A stretch of DNA of 64,000 nt from Hymenobacter sp. BT559 (GCF_016427535.1 NZ_JAELXV010000001.1:1116001-1180000), one strand, 5' to 3'; shown: positions 36,226 to 45,348, counted from the stretch's first letter. A program made the numbers and translations. The notes: a model not told the origin generated them from the letters alone.

Positions 36226-36309
36226 CTGTCCTTGCGAGCGCAGCAAACCAGTCGCCCCGAGCGGCAACGCTCAACAGATGCGATTGCTTCGCTGCGCTTG
36301 TAAGGACAG
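36226..36309. repeat. REP-like inverted repeat, CTTGCGAGCGCAGC family
   Basis: The left arm begins CTGTCCTTGCGAGCGCAGC at 36226 and the right arm ends GCTGCGCTTGTAAGGACAG at 36309. The arms are partly diverged. It lies inside the efflux operon between adaptor and pump genes. Confidence 0.85.
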
Positions 36310-36337
36310 ACGGAAATATACTTTCTGACTAAGCAAC

Positions 36338-39300
36338 GTGAATAAGTTCATCCAGGGCATTATTGCCTTTTCCCTCAAAAACCGGGGCTTTGTTTTTCTG
36401 CTCACGCTCGTGGCGATTATCGCCGGGGTAGTGAGCTACCGGAACACGCCTATCGAGGCGTTTCCGGACGTGACAAACACCGAAATCACCATCATCACGC
36501 AGTGGCCCGGCCGCTCGGCTGAGGAGATTGAGAAGTTCGTGACTGCGCCCATCGAGATTGCGCTTAACCCCGTGCAGAAGAAAACCAGTGTGCGCTCGAC
36601 CACGCTTTTTGGCTTGTCGGTGGTGAAGGTGATTTTCGATGATGGCGTAGACGACGCCTTCGCCCGCGTGCAGGTGAATAACCTGCTGGCCGGGGCCGAC
36701 CTGCCCGACGGCGCCGACCCCGAGGTGCAGCCGCCTTACGGCCCCACCGGCGAAATCTATCGCTACACCCTGACCAGCAAGAACAAAACTACCCGCGAGC
36801 TGAAAACCATTCAGGACTGGGTGATTGAGCGCAACCTGAAGGCCGTGCCCGGCGTGGCCGACGTCAACAGCTTTGGCGGCGAGGTGAAGAGCTACGAGAT
36901 ATCGGTAGACCCCAGCAAGCTGCAGGATTTTGGCCTGACGCCGCTCGACCTCTACACGGCCGTGCAGCGCTCGAACATCAACGTGGGGGGCGACGTGATA
37001 AACGAGGGCCAGCAAAACTTCGTGGTGCGCGGCATCGGCCTGCTCAACAACATTTCGGACATCAACAACACGGTCGTTAAGAACGTGAACGGCGTGCCCA
37101 TCCTCATCAAGGACGTGGCCAAGGTAGCCGAGTCGGCGCTGCCGCGCCTAGGTCGCGTGGGCCGGGGTTTGGAAGATGATAAGGTGGAAGGCATCGTGGT
37201 AATGCGCAAGGGTGAGAACCCCTCCGAAGTGATTGAGCGTTTGCAAGCCAAAGTGCAACTGCTGAATGAGAAGATTCTGCCGCCTGATGTTAAAATCAGC
37301 ACCTTTTACGACCGGCAGCAACTCATCGACTTTTCGACCGAGACGGTAATTCACAACCTCATGGAAGGCATGCTCTTCGTGACGGTTATCGTGTTTCTGT
37401 TCATGGCCGACTGGCGCACTACGGTCATTGTTAGCATTATCATCCCGCTAGCGCTGCTGTTTGCGTTTATCTGCCTGCGCCTGCGGGGCATGAGCGCCAA
37501 CCTGCTCAGCATGGGCGCCATTGACTTCGGTATCATTATCGACGGTGCGGTGGTAATGGTGGAAGGGCTCTTCGTGGCCCTCGACCACAAGGCGCACGAA
37601 GTGGGCATGGAGCGCTTTAACAAGCTCGCCAAGCTGGGTCTGATTAAAAAAACCGGCCGCGACATGGGTAAGTCGATTTTCTTTGCCAAGGCTATCATCA
37701 TTACAGCCTTGCTACCGATTTTTTCCTTCGAGAAAGTAGAAGGCAAGGTGTTCTCGCCGCTGGCTTGGACGCTGGGTTTTGCCCTCCTAGGTGCCTTAAT
37801 TTTCACGCTGACTCTGGTGCCGGTGCTGGCCAGCATCTTGCTGCGCAAGGACGTGCGCGAGAAAGACAACTTTATTGTGCGCGGCATCAGCAAGGGCGCC
37901 AAAAAGGTGTTTGACTTCACGTATGCCCGCAAAACAGCGAGTCTGCTGTTTGCCACGGTGCTGGTAGCAGTAGGGGTGGGGATGTTCCAGTTCCTAGGTA
38001 CCGAATTTTTGCCCGAGCTCAACGAAGGTTCGATATATGTGCGGGCCCAGTTGCCGCTCAGTATCTCGCTCGACGCCTCCAATAAGCTCTGTAATGAGAT
38101 GCGGCGCGTGTTCGTGAGCTTCCCCGAAGTGAGCGACGTGGTAAGCCAGACCGGCCGCCCCAACGACGGCACCGACCCCACGGGCTTTTACAACAACGAG
38201 TTTCTGGTGCAAATCAAGCACACCGACGAGGTGCAGAAGAAGATGAAGTCCAAGGCCTACCGCGAAGACCTTATCGAACGAATGAAGCAAAAGCTAAACC
38301 GCTTTCCCGGCGTGGATTTCAACTTTTCGCAGCCCATCACCGACAACGTGGAAGAGGCCGCTTCGGGTGTGAAGGGCTCAATTGCGGTGAAAATTTATGG
38401 CACCGACCTCAAGCTGATGGAAAGCAAAGCTCGCCAGGTGTACGAGGTGCTGCAACACGTAGACGGTATCGACGACCTAGGGCTGCTGCGCAACATCGGC
38501 CAGCCCGAGCTGCACGCCGACCTTGACGAACGCCGCATGGCCAGCTACGGCGTGAGTAAGAGCGATGCCAACGCCGTGCTCGAAATGGCCGTGGGCGGCA
38601 AGCAGGCCAGCCAGATGTACGAAGGCGAGCGCAAATTCCCCATTCGGGTGCGCTACGAGCCGCAATTCCGCGAAACGCCCGCTGAGGTGGCTGCCCTTAT
38701 GGTACCTACCCAGAGCGGCAAAACGGTGCCCCTAAACGAGATTGCCGATGTAAAGCCCGTGACCGGCCCCAGCCTCATCTACCGCGACGACAACACCCGC
38801 TTCTCGGCTGTGAAGTTCTCGGTGCGGGGCCGAGACATGGGTTCGGCCATCGCCGAGGCGCAGGCCAAGGTGAACAAGGTAGTGCAGTTGCCCAAAGGCT
38901 ACTCTATGAAGTGGACCGGTGACTTCGAGAACCAGCGCCGCGCTTCGCAGCGTTTGGCGCAAGTGGTGCCTATCTCGCTGGCGCTCATTTTCTTCATTCT
39001 GTTCATCTTGTTCGGCAACCTGAAAGACGCTGGCCTGGTGCTGCTCAACGTGCCGTTTGCACTCATCGGTGGCATCGCCATGCTGCTCATCACGCACACT
39101 AACTTCTCGATTTCGGCTGGTATCGGCTTCATCGCGCTGTTCGGTATTTGTATCCAGAACGGCGTGATTCTCATCAGTGTGTTCAAGCAGAACATGCTGC
39201 ACAAGATGAGCCTCGACCGCAGCCTCTCCGAAGGCGTTGCCTCTAGGGTGCGCCCGGTAGTAATGACGGCCCTTATGGCCATTATCGGCCTGCTGCCGGC

Positions 39301-39487
39301 TGCCCTCAGCACTGGCATCGGCTCCGAAACCTCGAAGCCGCTGGCTATCGTGGTTATCGGCGGCCTACTCACCGGCACGGTGCTCACGCTGTTCATCTTC
39401 CCGTTGATTTTCGAACGCACCTACCGCGCCGAGCACACGCACTACGCCGACGACCTATCGGCTAGCCGGCCAGCAGCGCACGCTTAG
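36338..39487 (+). CDS. CusA/CzcA-family heavy-metal RND efflux pump
   Basis: This 1049-residue inner-membrane proton antiporter of the HME-RND family uses a GTG start. It has twelve membrane helices with two large periplasmic loops (about 35-335 and 560-870). The proton-relay residues of TM4 are intact: D396, D402 and E409 in DFGIIIDGAVVMVEG, as in CzcA. It exports divalent or monovalent metal ions (Co/Zn/Cd or Cu/Ag; not decidable here) from cytoplasm or periplasm through the adaptor and TolC-like tunnel. It ends the operon at a strong terminator. A long inverted repeat occupies the ~120 bp before its start. Confidence 0.96.
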   Translation: MNKFIQGIIAFSLKNRGFVFLLTLVAIIAGVVSYRNTPIEAFPDVTNTEITIITQWPGRSAEEIEKFVTAPIEIALNPVQKKTSVRSTTLFGLSVVKVIFDDGVDDAFARVQVNNLLAGADLPDGADPEVQPPYGPTGEIYRYTLTSKNKTTRELKTIQDWVIERNLKAVPGVADVNSFGGEVKSYEISVDPSKLQDFGLTPLDLYTAVQRSNINVGGDVINEGQQNFVVRGIGLLNNISDINNTVVKNVNGVPILIKDVAKVAESALPRLGRVGRGLEDDKVEGIVVMRKGENPSEVIERLQAKVQLLNEKILPPDVKISTFYDRQQLIDFSTETVIHNLMEGMLFVTVIVFLFMADWRTTVIVSIIIPLALLFAFICLRLRGMSANLLSMGAIDFGIIIDGAVVMVEGLFVALDHKAHEVGMERFNKLAKLGLIKKTGRDMGKSIFFAKAIIITALLPIFSFEKVEGKVFSPLAWTLGFALLGALIFTLTLVPVLASILLRKDVREKDNFIVRGISKGAKKVFDFTYARKTASLLFATVLVAVGVGMFQFLGTEFLPELNEGSIYVRAQLPLSISLDASNKLCNEMRRVFVSFPEVSDVVSQTGRPNDGTDPTGFYNNEFLVQIKHTDEVQKKMKSKAYREDLIERMKQKLNRFPGVDFNFSQPITDNVEEAASGVKGSIAVKIYGTDLKLMESKARQVYEVLQHVDGIDDLGLLRNIGQPELHADLDERRMASYGVSKSDANAVLEMAVGGKQASQMYEGERKFPIRVRYEPQFRETPAEVAALMVPTQSGKTVPLNEIADVKPVTGPSLIYRDDNTRFSAVKFSVRGRDMGSAIAEAQAKVNKVVQLPKGYSMKWTGDFENQRRASQRLAQVVPISLALIFFILFILFGNLKDAGLVLLNVPFALIGGIAMLLITHTNFSISAGIGFIALFGICIQNGVILISVFKQNMLHKMSLDRSLSEGVASRVRPVVMTALMAIIGLLPAALSTGIGSETSKPLAIVVIGGLLTGTVLTLFIFPLIFERTYRAEHTHYADDLSASRPAAHA

Positions 39488-39507
39488 GGGCAGCGTAATC
39501 TGGAATT

Positions 39508-39553
39508 AAACAGAAAGGAGCTTGCGCCAATGGCGCAAGCTCCTTTCTGTTTT
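39508..39553. terminator. Rho-independent terminator of the efflux operon
   Basis: A ~21-bp perfect stem (AAACAGAAAGGAGCTTGCGCC and its complement) is followed by TTTT-rich sequence. It begins 20 bp past the pump stop codon. Confidence 0.93.
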
Positions 39554-39554
39554 C

Positions 39555-39665
39555 AAACGCCTGTCATGCTGACGAAGGAAGCATCTTGTCGGGGTAGAGC
39601 GACCCAATAAAGCGAGCGACTACTGCCTTGATAAGATGCTTCCTTCGTCAGCATGACAGGCGTTT
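39555..39665. repeat. REP-like inverted repeat, TGTCATGCTGA family
   Basis: The arms AAACGCCTGTCATGCTGACG... (39555-39590) and ...CGTCAGCATGACAGGCGTTT (39628-39665) are near-perfect reverse complements. It abuts the preceding terminator. Confidence 0.9.
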
Positions 39666-39708
39666 TAGGGATAGAGCATATGGGCTGTTATGAAGTAGCT
39701 GATACTTT

Positions 39709-40671
39709 CTATTGACCTAGTTTCTGGTTAGCTAAAAAGTGGCTAAGCGCCCCCTGCCACTCTTGCGGGTGTTTAAGCCAGTAGGGCTCGTGTTCCGAAC
39801 CTTCAAAATCCTGGCGCTGCTTGGGGCCAGCTAGGTTGGCAAAGATGGCATCCGTTTCGGCGCGGGTCACTTTGGGGTCGGCGGTGCCCCACAGCAGCAG
39901 GGTAGGAGTTTTGATGCGGCGGGCGAATTCCTCACCTTGCAGACTGTAGGCCCAGAAGCCGTTTTGCACGCCGCCCCAGAATACCAGCATATCGGCCAGC
40001 GGAAAGGCGGGTACCTTCATCGAGTGAAAGCGGTTGTAGACCGTCTGGCGCATGGTGCCATAGGGGCACTCCAGGATGTTGGCGTCGGCACGCACACCCA
40101 GCTCAGCCTCGGCCCGCATGATGGCTACGGCGCCCATGCTCACGCCGTAAAGCACCAGCGAATCGGGGCGAGTGACTGGCTGGCGCGCCCGCAGGTAGCG
40201 CACGGCGGCAGCCACGTCCTCGGCTTCGCGGTAGCCGATGGTGGTGCGGCTGCCGGCCGAGCCGCCATTGCCGGCTTGGTCCACGAGCAGCACCGCGTAG
40301 CCGAGCCGCCGGAAATAGCCCGCCTCGTGCAGCAGGTGCGCCTTACTGCTGGTGTAGCCGTGAAACAGCGCCACTGTGCCCCTAGGGGACGATGTATCGG
40401 GCCGGGCATACCAGGCGGCGAGCATGCCGTTGGGACTGGGGATGCTTATATTTTCGACCTGAAAACTAGGAGTCAGTTCGCTTTGGGGCCGAGGGTTGTG
40501 CACGCCCGTCAGTAGCACCCATAGCTTATGCGCAGTAGTTAGCTGCTCGGGGGTGGGTGAGTGCACCCCCGGCTCGTCGGTGAAGTGCGTGAAGCGCCAG
40601 GCGTGCATAAACGCCACCACGTTGCCGGCTACAAAAATCAGACTTCCAAGTAGCAGCAGGCGGCGTTTCAT
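39709..40671 (-). CDS. Membrane-anchored alpha/beta hydrolase
   Basis: This 320-residue protein has an N-terminal membrane helix or signal anchor (residues 4-24) and an alpha/beta-hydrolase domain from ~70. The nucleophile serine is in the elbow GVSMGA (~residue 176), the oxyanion region in LFHGYTSSK (~105-113), the acidic residue in WGTADPKV (~258-265) and the histidine in SEHEPY (~287-292). It probably acts on ester or amide substrates at the periplasmic face. It is the last gene of a minus-strand run beginning at 44624, 45 bp after the RluE-like gene. Confidence 0.88.
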   Translation of the reverse strand: MKRRLLLLGSLIFVAGNVVAFMHAWRFTHFTDEPGVHSPTPEQLTTAHKLWVLLTGVHNPRPQSELTPSFQVENISIPSPNGMLAAWYARPDTSSPRGTVALFHGYTSSKAHLLHEAGYFRRLGYAVLLVDQAGNGGSAGSRTTIGYREAEDVAAAVRYLRARQPVTRPDSLVLYGVSMGAVAIMRAEAELGVRADANILECPYGTMRQTVYNRFHSMKVPAFPLADMLVFWGGVQNGFWAYSLQGEEFARRIKTPTLLLWGTADPKVTRAETDAIFANLAGPKQRQDFEGSEHEPYWLKHPQEWQGALSHFLANQKLGQ

Positions 40672-40716
40672 GAATGAAGGAAGTTAAAAGCGACGGCCTT
40701 TGAAAGAGGCGGCTGG

Positions 40717-41328
40717 TCAGGCTGCCTTGCGGGCGGGAGCCGACGCGCCAGCGCCCGCCGTTTTGCGTAGCGCCGCGACTTCGTCGGGCGTCAGGTCGCG
40801 CCACTCGCCGGGCGCTAAATTACCAATGGTAAGCTCGCCTAGGGCCACGCGCACCAGCCGCAGGCAGGGGAGGCCCACCGCAGCGCACATCTTGCGCACC
40901 TGCCGGTTCATGCCCTGCGATATAGTGAGTGCCAGCCAGCTCGTCGGGATGCTGGCCCGGTAGCGGATAGGTGGCGTGCGTGGCCACAGGTCGGCCGTGG
41001 CTTCCTCGGGCAAGGCCGTGACCTCAGCCGGCAGCGTGAAGCCATCTTTAATCTGCACACCCTGCCGCAGCTGACCTAGGGCTACCTCGGTGGGCAGGCC
41101 TTCCACCTGTGCCCAGTAGGTTTTGGGCACCTTGTAGCGCGGGTCGCTGAGGCGGTGCTGCAGCTGCTTGTCGTCGGTGAGCAGCAGCAGGCCCTCACTG
41201 TCGAAGTCGAGCCGGCCCACCGGGTACACCTCGGGCACGCTCACGAAGTCTTTGAGCGTTGCCCGCCCATGCTCGTCGGTGAACTGGGTAAGAACTTCGT
41301 AGGGCTTGTTGAGGAGGATGTAACGCAT
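40717..41328 (-). CDS. RluE-like ribosomal RNA pseudouridine synthase
   Basis: This 203-residue RsuA-family enzyme converts uridine to pseudouridine in rRNA; the nearest type is RluE (23S rRNA). The catalytic aspartate is D41 in VGRLDFDSEGLLLLT. Other family blocks are ISQGMNRQVRKMCAAVG and LVRVALGELTIGNLAPGEWR. There is no N-terminal S4 domain, as in RluE. The C-terminus has an Ala-rich tail of ~20 residues. It lies 9 bp downstream of the HAD gene, suggesting co-transcription. Confidence 0.93.
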   Translation of the reverse strand: MRYILLNKPYEVLTQFTDEHGRATLKDFVSVPEVYPVGRLDFDSEGLLLLTDDKQLQHRLSDPRYKVPKTYWAQVEGLPTEVALGQLRQGVQIKDGFTLPAEVTALPEEATADLWPRTPPIRYRASIPTSWLALTISQGMNRQVRKMCAAVGLPCLRLVRVALGELTIGNLAPGEWRDLTPDEVAALRKTAGAGASAPARKAA

Positions 41329-41337
41329 AGTAAACAG

Positions 41338-41802
41338 CTAATTCAGCTTGGAATAGGTAGCAAGCGCGAGTAATTGCGCTTGGGTAGTGCTGACCCAGTT
41401 AGCATCAGTGGGGTCTACCTGAATAACATGAAATCCGAAGCGCTGTCCTTCGAGTTGCACACCCCGCGAATCATCTATTAGGATATTAATGCCAAATGTT
41501 GGCGGATGTTTCGTGCTCCTAACTCGAACGTACTTATTGTGACGCGTCTGATTGATAATGCCATCCGCTCGCAGATTATACACCCAAAGCAATTTCTTGA
41601 TATAGAGTGGGCTACGATAAGACGTAGTATAAATCCATACTTCCCACCCGTGCTGCCGACAAAAAATAAATAGCTCACGTACACCCAGCCGGAGCGGCTC
41701 AGTCTGCAAGAAGCGATAGAAAAACGGTCGTGTTGCCTTCGCTAGCGGAAAGTCAAAATCGTTGCGAATTAAGGTGTTGTCTAAGTCAAAAGCTATACGC
41801 AT
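41338..41802 (-). CDS. HAD-superfamily phosphatase-like protein, AT-rich
   Basis: This 154-residue HAD-fold protein has motif I FDLDNTL (D6, D8), a motif II Thr/Ser region WIYTTSYRSP, and motif IV INILIDDSRG. The cap is minimal, so it may be a small-molecule or protein phosphatase. The ATG at 41802 directly precedes motif I; the longer ORF back to 41886 is rejected. Base composition is clearly more AT-rich than the flanking genes and it contains no CCTAGG site, which suggests recent acquisition. It fits tightly (9-11 bp gaps) between the VWA-type gene and the RluE-like gene. Confidence 0.82.
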   Translation of the reverse strand: MRIAFDLDNTLIRNDFDFPLAKATRPFFYRFLQTEPLRLGVRELFIFCRQHGWEVWIYTTSYRSPLYIKKLLWVYNLRADGIINQTRHNKYVRVRSTKHPPTFGINILIDDSRGVQLEGQRFGFHVIQVDPTDANWVSTTQAQLLALATYSKLN

Positions 41803-41813
41803 AGTTGGAGTGT

Positions 41814-43922
41814 CTACACGCCGCCTTGGTACTTGCGGGTGGCCCATTCGGCCGTGAGCAGCGCCAGCAGTGCGAAGAACAACCACTTCAGATTTATCAA
41901 ATCCTTCAAATCCTCCTCGCTGGAAATCACCGGCTTGAAATTACGGGCTACGATGTCCTGCGCCAACTTGTCGAGCTGCGCGGAGTAGTAGAGATGCCCG
42001 CCGCTGCGGCGGCTCAGCTGCGCCAGCAGGCGGTGGTCGGCCCGCGATTCCTGGGCTTCGAGGGGCTGGTTTTGCACTAAAATTTCGCCGGTGGCCTGCT
42101 GGGCCTGGCCACCTAGCATAGCACGGGCCTGGTAGCGGTAGAGGCCAGCCGCCAGCGGCCCCAGGTGCAGCGGCGAGCCATCGGCGGGGTTGCTGAACGT
42201 GACGGTGCGCGTCTTACGGGCCGAGTCGGTGAGGGTGAGTGTAATTTTTTGGTCGTAGATGCGCTCGAAAACGGCGTTGTAGGTTTCTGCGCCCAGCGTC
42301 ACGTCATCTTGGGTGCCAAAGGCATCCTGGGTGGGGTACACGTCGAGGCGCTTTTTGTTGGCATTTTGGGTTAGTAGCTGCAAGGTGCGGCCAATGAGGC
42401 GGTCGTAGGCCTCGGGGCGGTCGTCGTGGGCCACGGCCTCCTGCAAGCGCCACTGCCAGGTGTTTTCGGCCAGTAGCGTGGCGGCCTTAGGTGTAGCCGT
42501 AGCGCTGCCAAACACCAGCAGCGGTTTCTGCGTGGGCAGGCGACCTACCTGCTGCCACAGCGCGGCCTCGGCCCCGCCGCTCAGTCGCAGCTCGCCAAAG
42601 GGCACCTGCGCGGGGGGGTACTGCCCGAAACGCCGCCGGCTTTCTTCCTCCACTGGAAAGCGGGCGAAGCCGGGGTTGGGCAGCGGTGTTACCTCGTCGG
42701 TTTGGGTGCCGCGCGGCTGCACGCTTGCGCCACTATTCAGCTGGTTGTAGGCCGCAAAATCGGACTGAGCGCCCAGGATGTAGAGCACCGGCACGCGGGC
42801 AGCCCGCACGCGCGCCAGCAGTTCCTGCCCTAGGCCGCCCTTGGCGGGTAGCTGGTGCAGCACGGCCACGTCGAAGGTGGTGCCGGCCGGTAGCGGCGCG
42901 CCCACACCAGCCACGCTAAGCGTGAGATCGAAGTTATTATTAGCCAGAATGGCGGCCCGTAGGGCCTTCAAATCGGGGTGCGGCGCAGCCGCGGCCAGCA
43001 GCACGCGCAGCTTGCCTTTCACTATTTCGATGAAGGCCGTGCGAGCATTATTTAATACCGTAAACTCACCAGCCTGGGGCACCACGCGCACCTCGTAGCG
43101 GCGCTTGCCGGGTGCGGGCGCGGTGAGCAAAAAAGTGGCTTTGAGCCGGCGGCGACCGGCGGGCAGTGCCACGCGGCGCGATTCTAGCACCCGGCCGCCC
43201 TCACGCACCTCCACGGTGGCCGCGCCGCCCGCGTAACCTTCGTAGCCGATTTCGGCTTCCAGCGGAAATTTATTGCCGCTGAAGGCGACCCGGTTGTAGA
43301 CCAGGTCGGTGAGGCGGAGGTCTTTTTTGGCGATGGTATCGCCTAGGGCCACGCCAAAAATCGGGAAGTTGAACTCCGCAACCTGCGGCTCCTGGCCCTG
43401 GTTCACGATGCCGTCGCTCACGAGCACTACGCCCGCCAGGTTGCGGTCGGCGTTGGCCTCGCGGCTGTCGGCGAGCAGCTTATTGAGGTCGGTGCGGTCA
43501 GCGGTGAAGCGCAGCGAATCGGGCGCGGTCTCGGCTTTGGTAAGCGTGCGAGTCTCGACCCGAAAGCCCTTTTCGCGCAGCGTGGCCGCTAGCTGCGGCA
43601 GCCCGGCCGTAAGCTGCCCTAGGTCTGGCTTAGGCGTGAAGAGGGGTATCGACTGTGAGTTATCGACCGCCAGCACCACGGTGGGCGCTTCGGTGCGGGT
43701 AGTCGTGGCCTTGACGAACGGCGAGAGCAGCAGAAAGCATAGGAAGCTGACGACCACGAAGCGCAGTGCCGCCAGGCCATAGTTGATGGCCCGGCTCCAC
43801 GGGGCCTTGGCCGAGTAGAGCAACGCTGCGTAGCCCGCGCCCACGGCCAGGCACAGCAAGATAAACCAGGGAGAATAGGCAGTAGAAAGCAAGAGCAGAG
43901 GCGCGCCACCCAAGCAGCGCAA
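41814..43922 (-). CDS. VWA-type (BatA-related) membrane protein
   Basis: The protein is up to 702 aa, with two N-terminal membrane helices (about residues 13-35 and 45-70), a degenerate von Willebrand A domain containing the MIDAS-like sequence LAVDNSQSIPLF near residue 83, long beta-rich middle regions, and a C-terminal helix (LINLKWLFFALLALLTAEWA). It resembles the large VWA proteins of Bacteroidota related to aerotolerance/Bat genes. The predicted start is a TTG at 43922; a second TTG at 43892 is equally plausible. It is downstream of the YiiX-like gene and upstream of the HAD gene. Function unknown, probably periplasmic protein interaction. Confidence 0.8.
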   Translation of the reverse strand: MRCLGGAPLLLLSTAYSPWFILLCLAVGAGYAALLYSAKAPWSRAINYGLAALRFVVVSFLCFLLLSPFVKATTTRTEAPTVVLAVDNSQSIPLFTPKPDLGQLTAGLPQLAATLREKGFRVETRTLTKAETAPDSLRFTADRTDLNKLLADSREANADRNLAGVVLVSDGIVNQGQEPQVAEFNFPIFGVALGDTIAKKDLRLTDLVYNRVAFSGNKFPLEAEIGYEGYAGGAATVEVREGGRVLESRRVALPAGRRRLKATFLLTAPAPGKRRYEVRVVPQAGEFTVLNNARTAFIEIVKGKLRVLLAAAAPHPDLKALRAAILANNNFDLTLSVAGVGAPLPAGTTFDVAVLHQLPAKGGLGQELLARVRAARVPVLYILGAQSDFAAYNQLNSGASVQPRGTQTDEVTPLPNPGFARFPVEEESRRRFGQYPPAQVPFGELRLSGGAEAALWQQVGRLPTQKPLLVFGSATATPKAATLLAENTWQWRLQEAVAHDDRPEAYDRLIGRTLQLLTQNANKKRLDVYPTQDAFGTQDDVTLGAETYNAVFERIYDQKITLTLTDSARKTRTVTFSNPADGSPLHLGPLAAGLYRYQARAMLGGQAQQATGEILVQNQPLEAQESRADHRLLAQLSRRSGGHLYYSAQLDKLAQDIVARNFKPVISSEEDLKDLINLKWLFFALLALLTAEWATRKYQGGV

Positions 43923-43949
43923 AGCAAGAAACGAAACAAACCCGCCCGC

Positions 43950-44624
43950 CTACCGCCGCACGACGGTCACCAGCTCGGGGCTGCTAAAGATACTGGCCGG
44001 CGAAATGACGGGCTCTGCTAACGGCAGTTGCGCGCCGTAGCGTTCCCGCAGCTTGGCTTGCACGGCGGGGTGGCTCAAGTCAAAATCGCGCAGCTGCTGC
44101 AACTGCCCCAGCTGCCGGTGCAGCCCCCGGTCGTATACCTTCCAGATAAGCTCCGAGCAGTAAATGCGCGCATCCGACCACTCAAAAGCTAGGTCGTAGC
44201 TATGCCCCAGCATAGGCTGCCCCGCTGCCCGCAGCCTACCTAGGGCTTCGGGTGTGAGCGCAGTATTAGCATCGCGCAGCCGCTTTACCACGAAATGCTG
44301 GCCTTGGCCCCGCGCCACCCAGCGCGCCAGCGGCGTCAGCTTCACTGGTTGCATGGCCTCAAATACCTGCCACTCGCCATTAGCCTTATACAGCAGGCCG
44401 CAGTGGCTGTAGGGCGAGTGCGTGGCCATCTGAATGGCTTGGCTTTGGGCTGACTGCGAGGTGTGGAAAATGAGGTCGCCCTCGTGTAGAGTGGTGGCTA
44501 TGGGAACGGTGGCGGCCGTGGCTAGGCGCTGGGCCTGCCAGCGTTGAAGCTTGGTGGTGAGGCGCGGGTAGGCAGCAAGGACAAGGAATGCCAACAGGAG
44601 GGGAGAAGAAACCCAGTGCTGCAT
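43950..44624 (-). CDS. YiiX/YebB-like permuted papain-fold cysteine hydrolase
   Basis: This 224-residue protein has an N-terminal membrane anchor (residues 6-20) and a YiiX-type (peptidase C92-like, circularly permuted NlpC/P60) domain. The layout HEGDLIFHTSQSAQSQAIQ at the start, catalytic histidine H74 in YSHCGLLY, and catalytic cysteine C156 in IYCSELIWKVYD matches that family. E89 may complete the site. Family members are thought to cleave amide or thioester bonds of lipids or peptides. It is first of the minus-strand run toward the alpha/beta hydrolase, 27 bp before the VWA gene. Confidence 0.88.
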   Translation of the reverse strand: MQHWVSSPLLLAFLVLAAYPRLTTKLQRWQAQRLATAATVPIATTLHEGDLIFHTSQSAQSQAIQMATHSPYSHCGLLYKANGEWQVFEAMQPVKLTPLARWVARGQGQHFVVKRLRDANTALTPEALGRLRAAGQPMLGHSYDLAFEWSDARIYCSELIWKVYDRGLHRQLGQLQQLRDFDLSHPAVQAKLRERYGAQLPLAEPVISPASIFSSPELVTVVRR

Positions 44625-44687
44625 AGGGAAAGCTTATAATTTGACTGTCAAACCTCACCTTTAAGCTAATAATCCAAGACAGGTAAA

Positions 44688-45188
44688 ATGACGCCCAAAG
44701 ATTCAGTTAATCAGCTTATCAAAACTATTGTGAAACCAGCATTTAAAATAGCCGGTTTTCGTATTGACGGTAATACTTTTAGAAAGGAGGAAAATGGATT
44801 CGTTAAGCTATTCAACGTTCAGTATAGTCAATTCAATACTTATCTTTCTGCTGCCTTCTATTTAAATGCAGGCTTATATTTTCCGCTGACGTACGGGTGG
44901 CGGTACAACTGGCCACCACCATCTCGTGTCAAAGAATCGGACTGTCAGTTTCGATTTAGAACTGGTGACCTAACTGGTCGGCACCGCGCATACAACGTTG
45001 ATGAAAACACCGATGCAAATCAACTAGCACAAGCTGTTAAGGAAGAGATAGATGCTAGTATTCAATGGTTTGCTTCAATCAAGGAACTAGGTGATTGCAT
45101 ATCCGCTCAAAAACAAATCCATTCACTTGGTCAAACCTGTACCTATGATGTTGCACTTACCTATGCAGCACTAGAGAGATATAGCTAA
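44688..45188 (+). CDS. DUF4304-like protein, apparently frameshifted near its C-terminus
   Basis: This 166-residue AT-rich gene begins MTPKDSVNQLIKTIVKPAFK with GFRIDGNTFRKEENGFVKLF following, typical of what I recall of DUF4304, a small uncharacterised family often found with mobile or immunity-type genes. The frame ends with LTYAALERYS-stop. A second frame entered at 45175 (within GAGAGA) reads on without a stop as RDIAKAEKTFKAFMNQ and further to a TAA at 45289-45291. That TAA abuts the terminator, and a tail of this type is expected for the family. Restoring 2 bp in the GA run would join the frames. The gene may thus be a recent pseudogene or the assembly may have a 2-bp error. It has no CCTAGG sites. 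Confidence 0.65.
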   Translation: MTPKDSVNQLIKTIVKPAFKIAGFRIDGNTFRKEENGFVKLFNVQYSQFNTYLSAAFYLNAGLYFPLTYGWRYNWPPPSRVKESDCQFRFRTGDLTGRHRAYNVDENTDANQLAQAVKEEIDASIQWFASIKELGDCISAQKQIHSLGQTCTYDVALTYAALERYS

Positions 45189-45289
45189 AGCAGAGAAAAC
45201 TTTCAAAGCTTTTATGAATCAGCGAATTAATAATCTGGCCGAGCGAGAAAAAATGCTTGCGGAGGCGAGAAGGCGAGGAATCAATTTTT

Positions 45290-45348
45290 AACCTAAGAAA
45301 AACGCCGTGGTAATAGTAGCACTATTACCACGGCGTTTTTCTTAGGTT
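45290..45348. terminator. Bidirectional terminator, 28-bp perfect stem
   Basis: AACCTAAGAAAAACGCCGTG and eight further bases pair perfectly with the right arm around a 3-base loop (AGC). A and T runs flank the GC core on both sides. It lies between the DUF4304-like gene and fabG, which converge on it. Confidence 0.92.

Noticed and set aside
43619..43939. Alternative frame MFRFLLCAAWVARLC near the VWA gene start as a frameshifted N-terminus
   Set aside because: The main frame contains two proper membrane helices; the alternative frame is a hydrophobic shadow.
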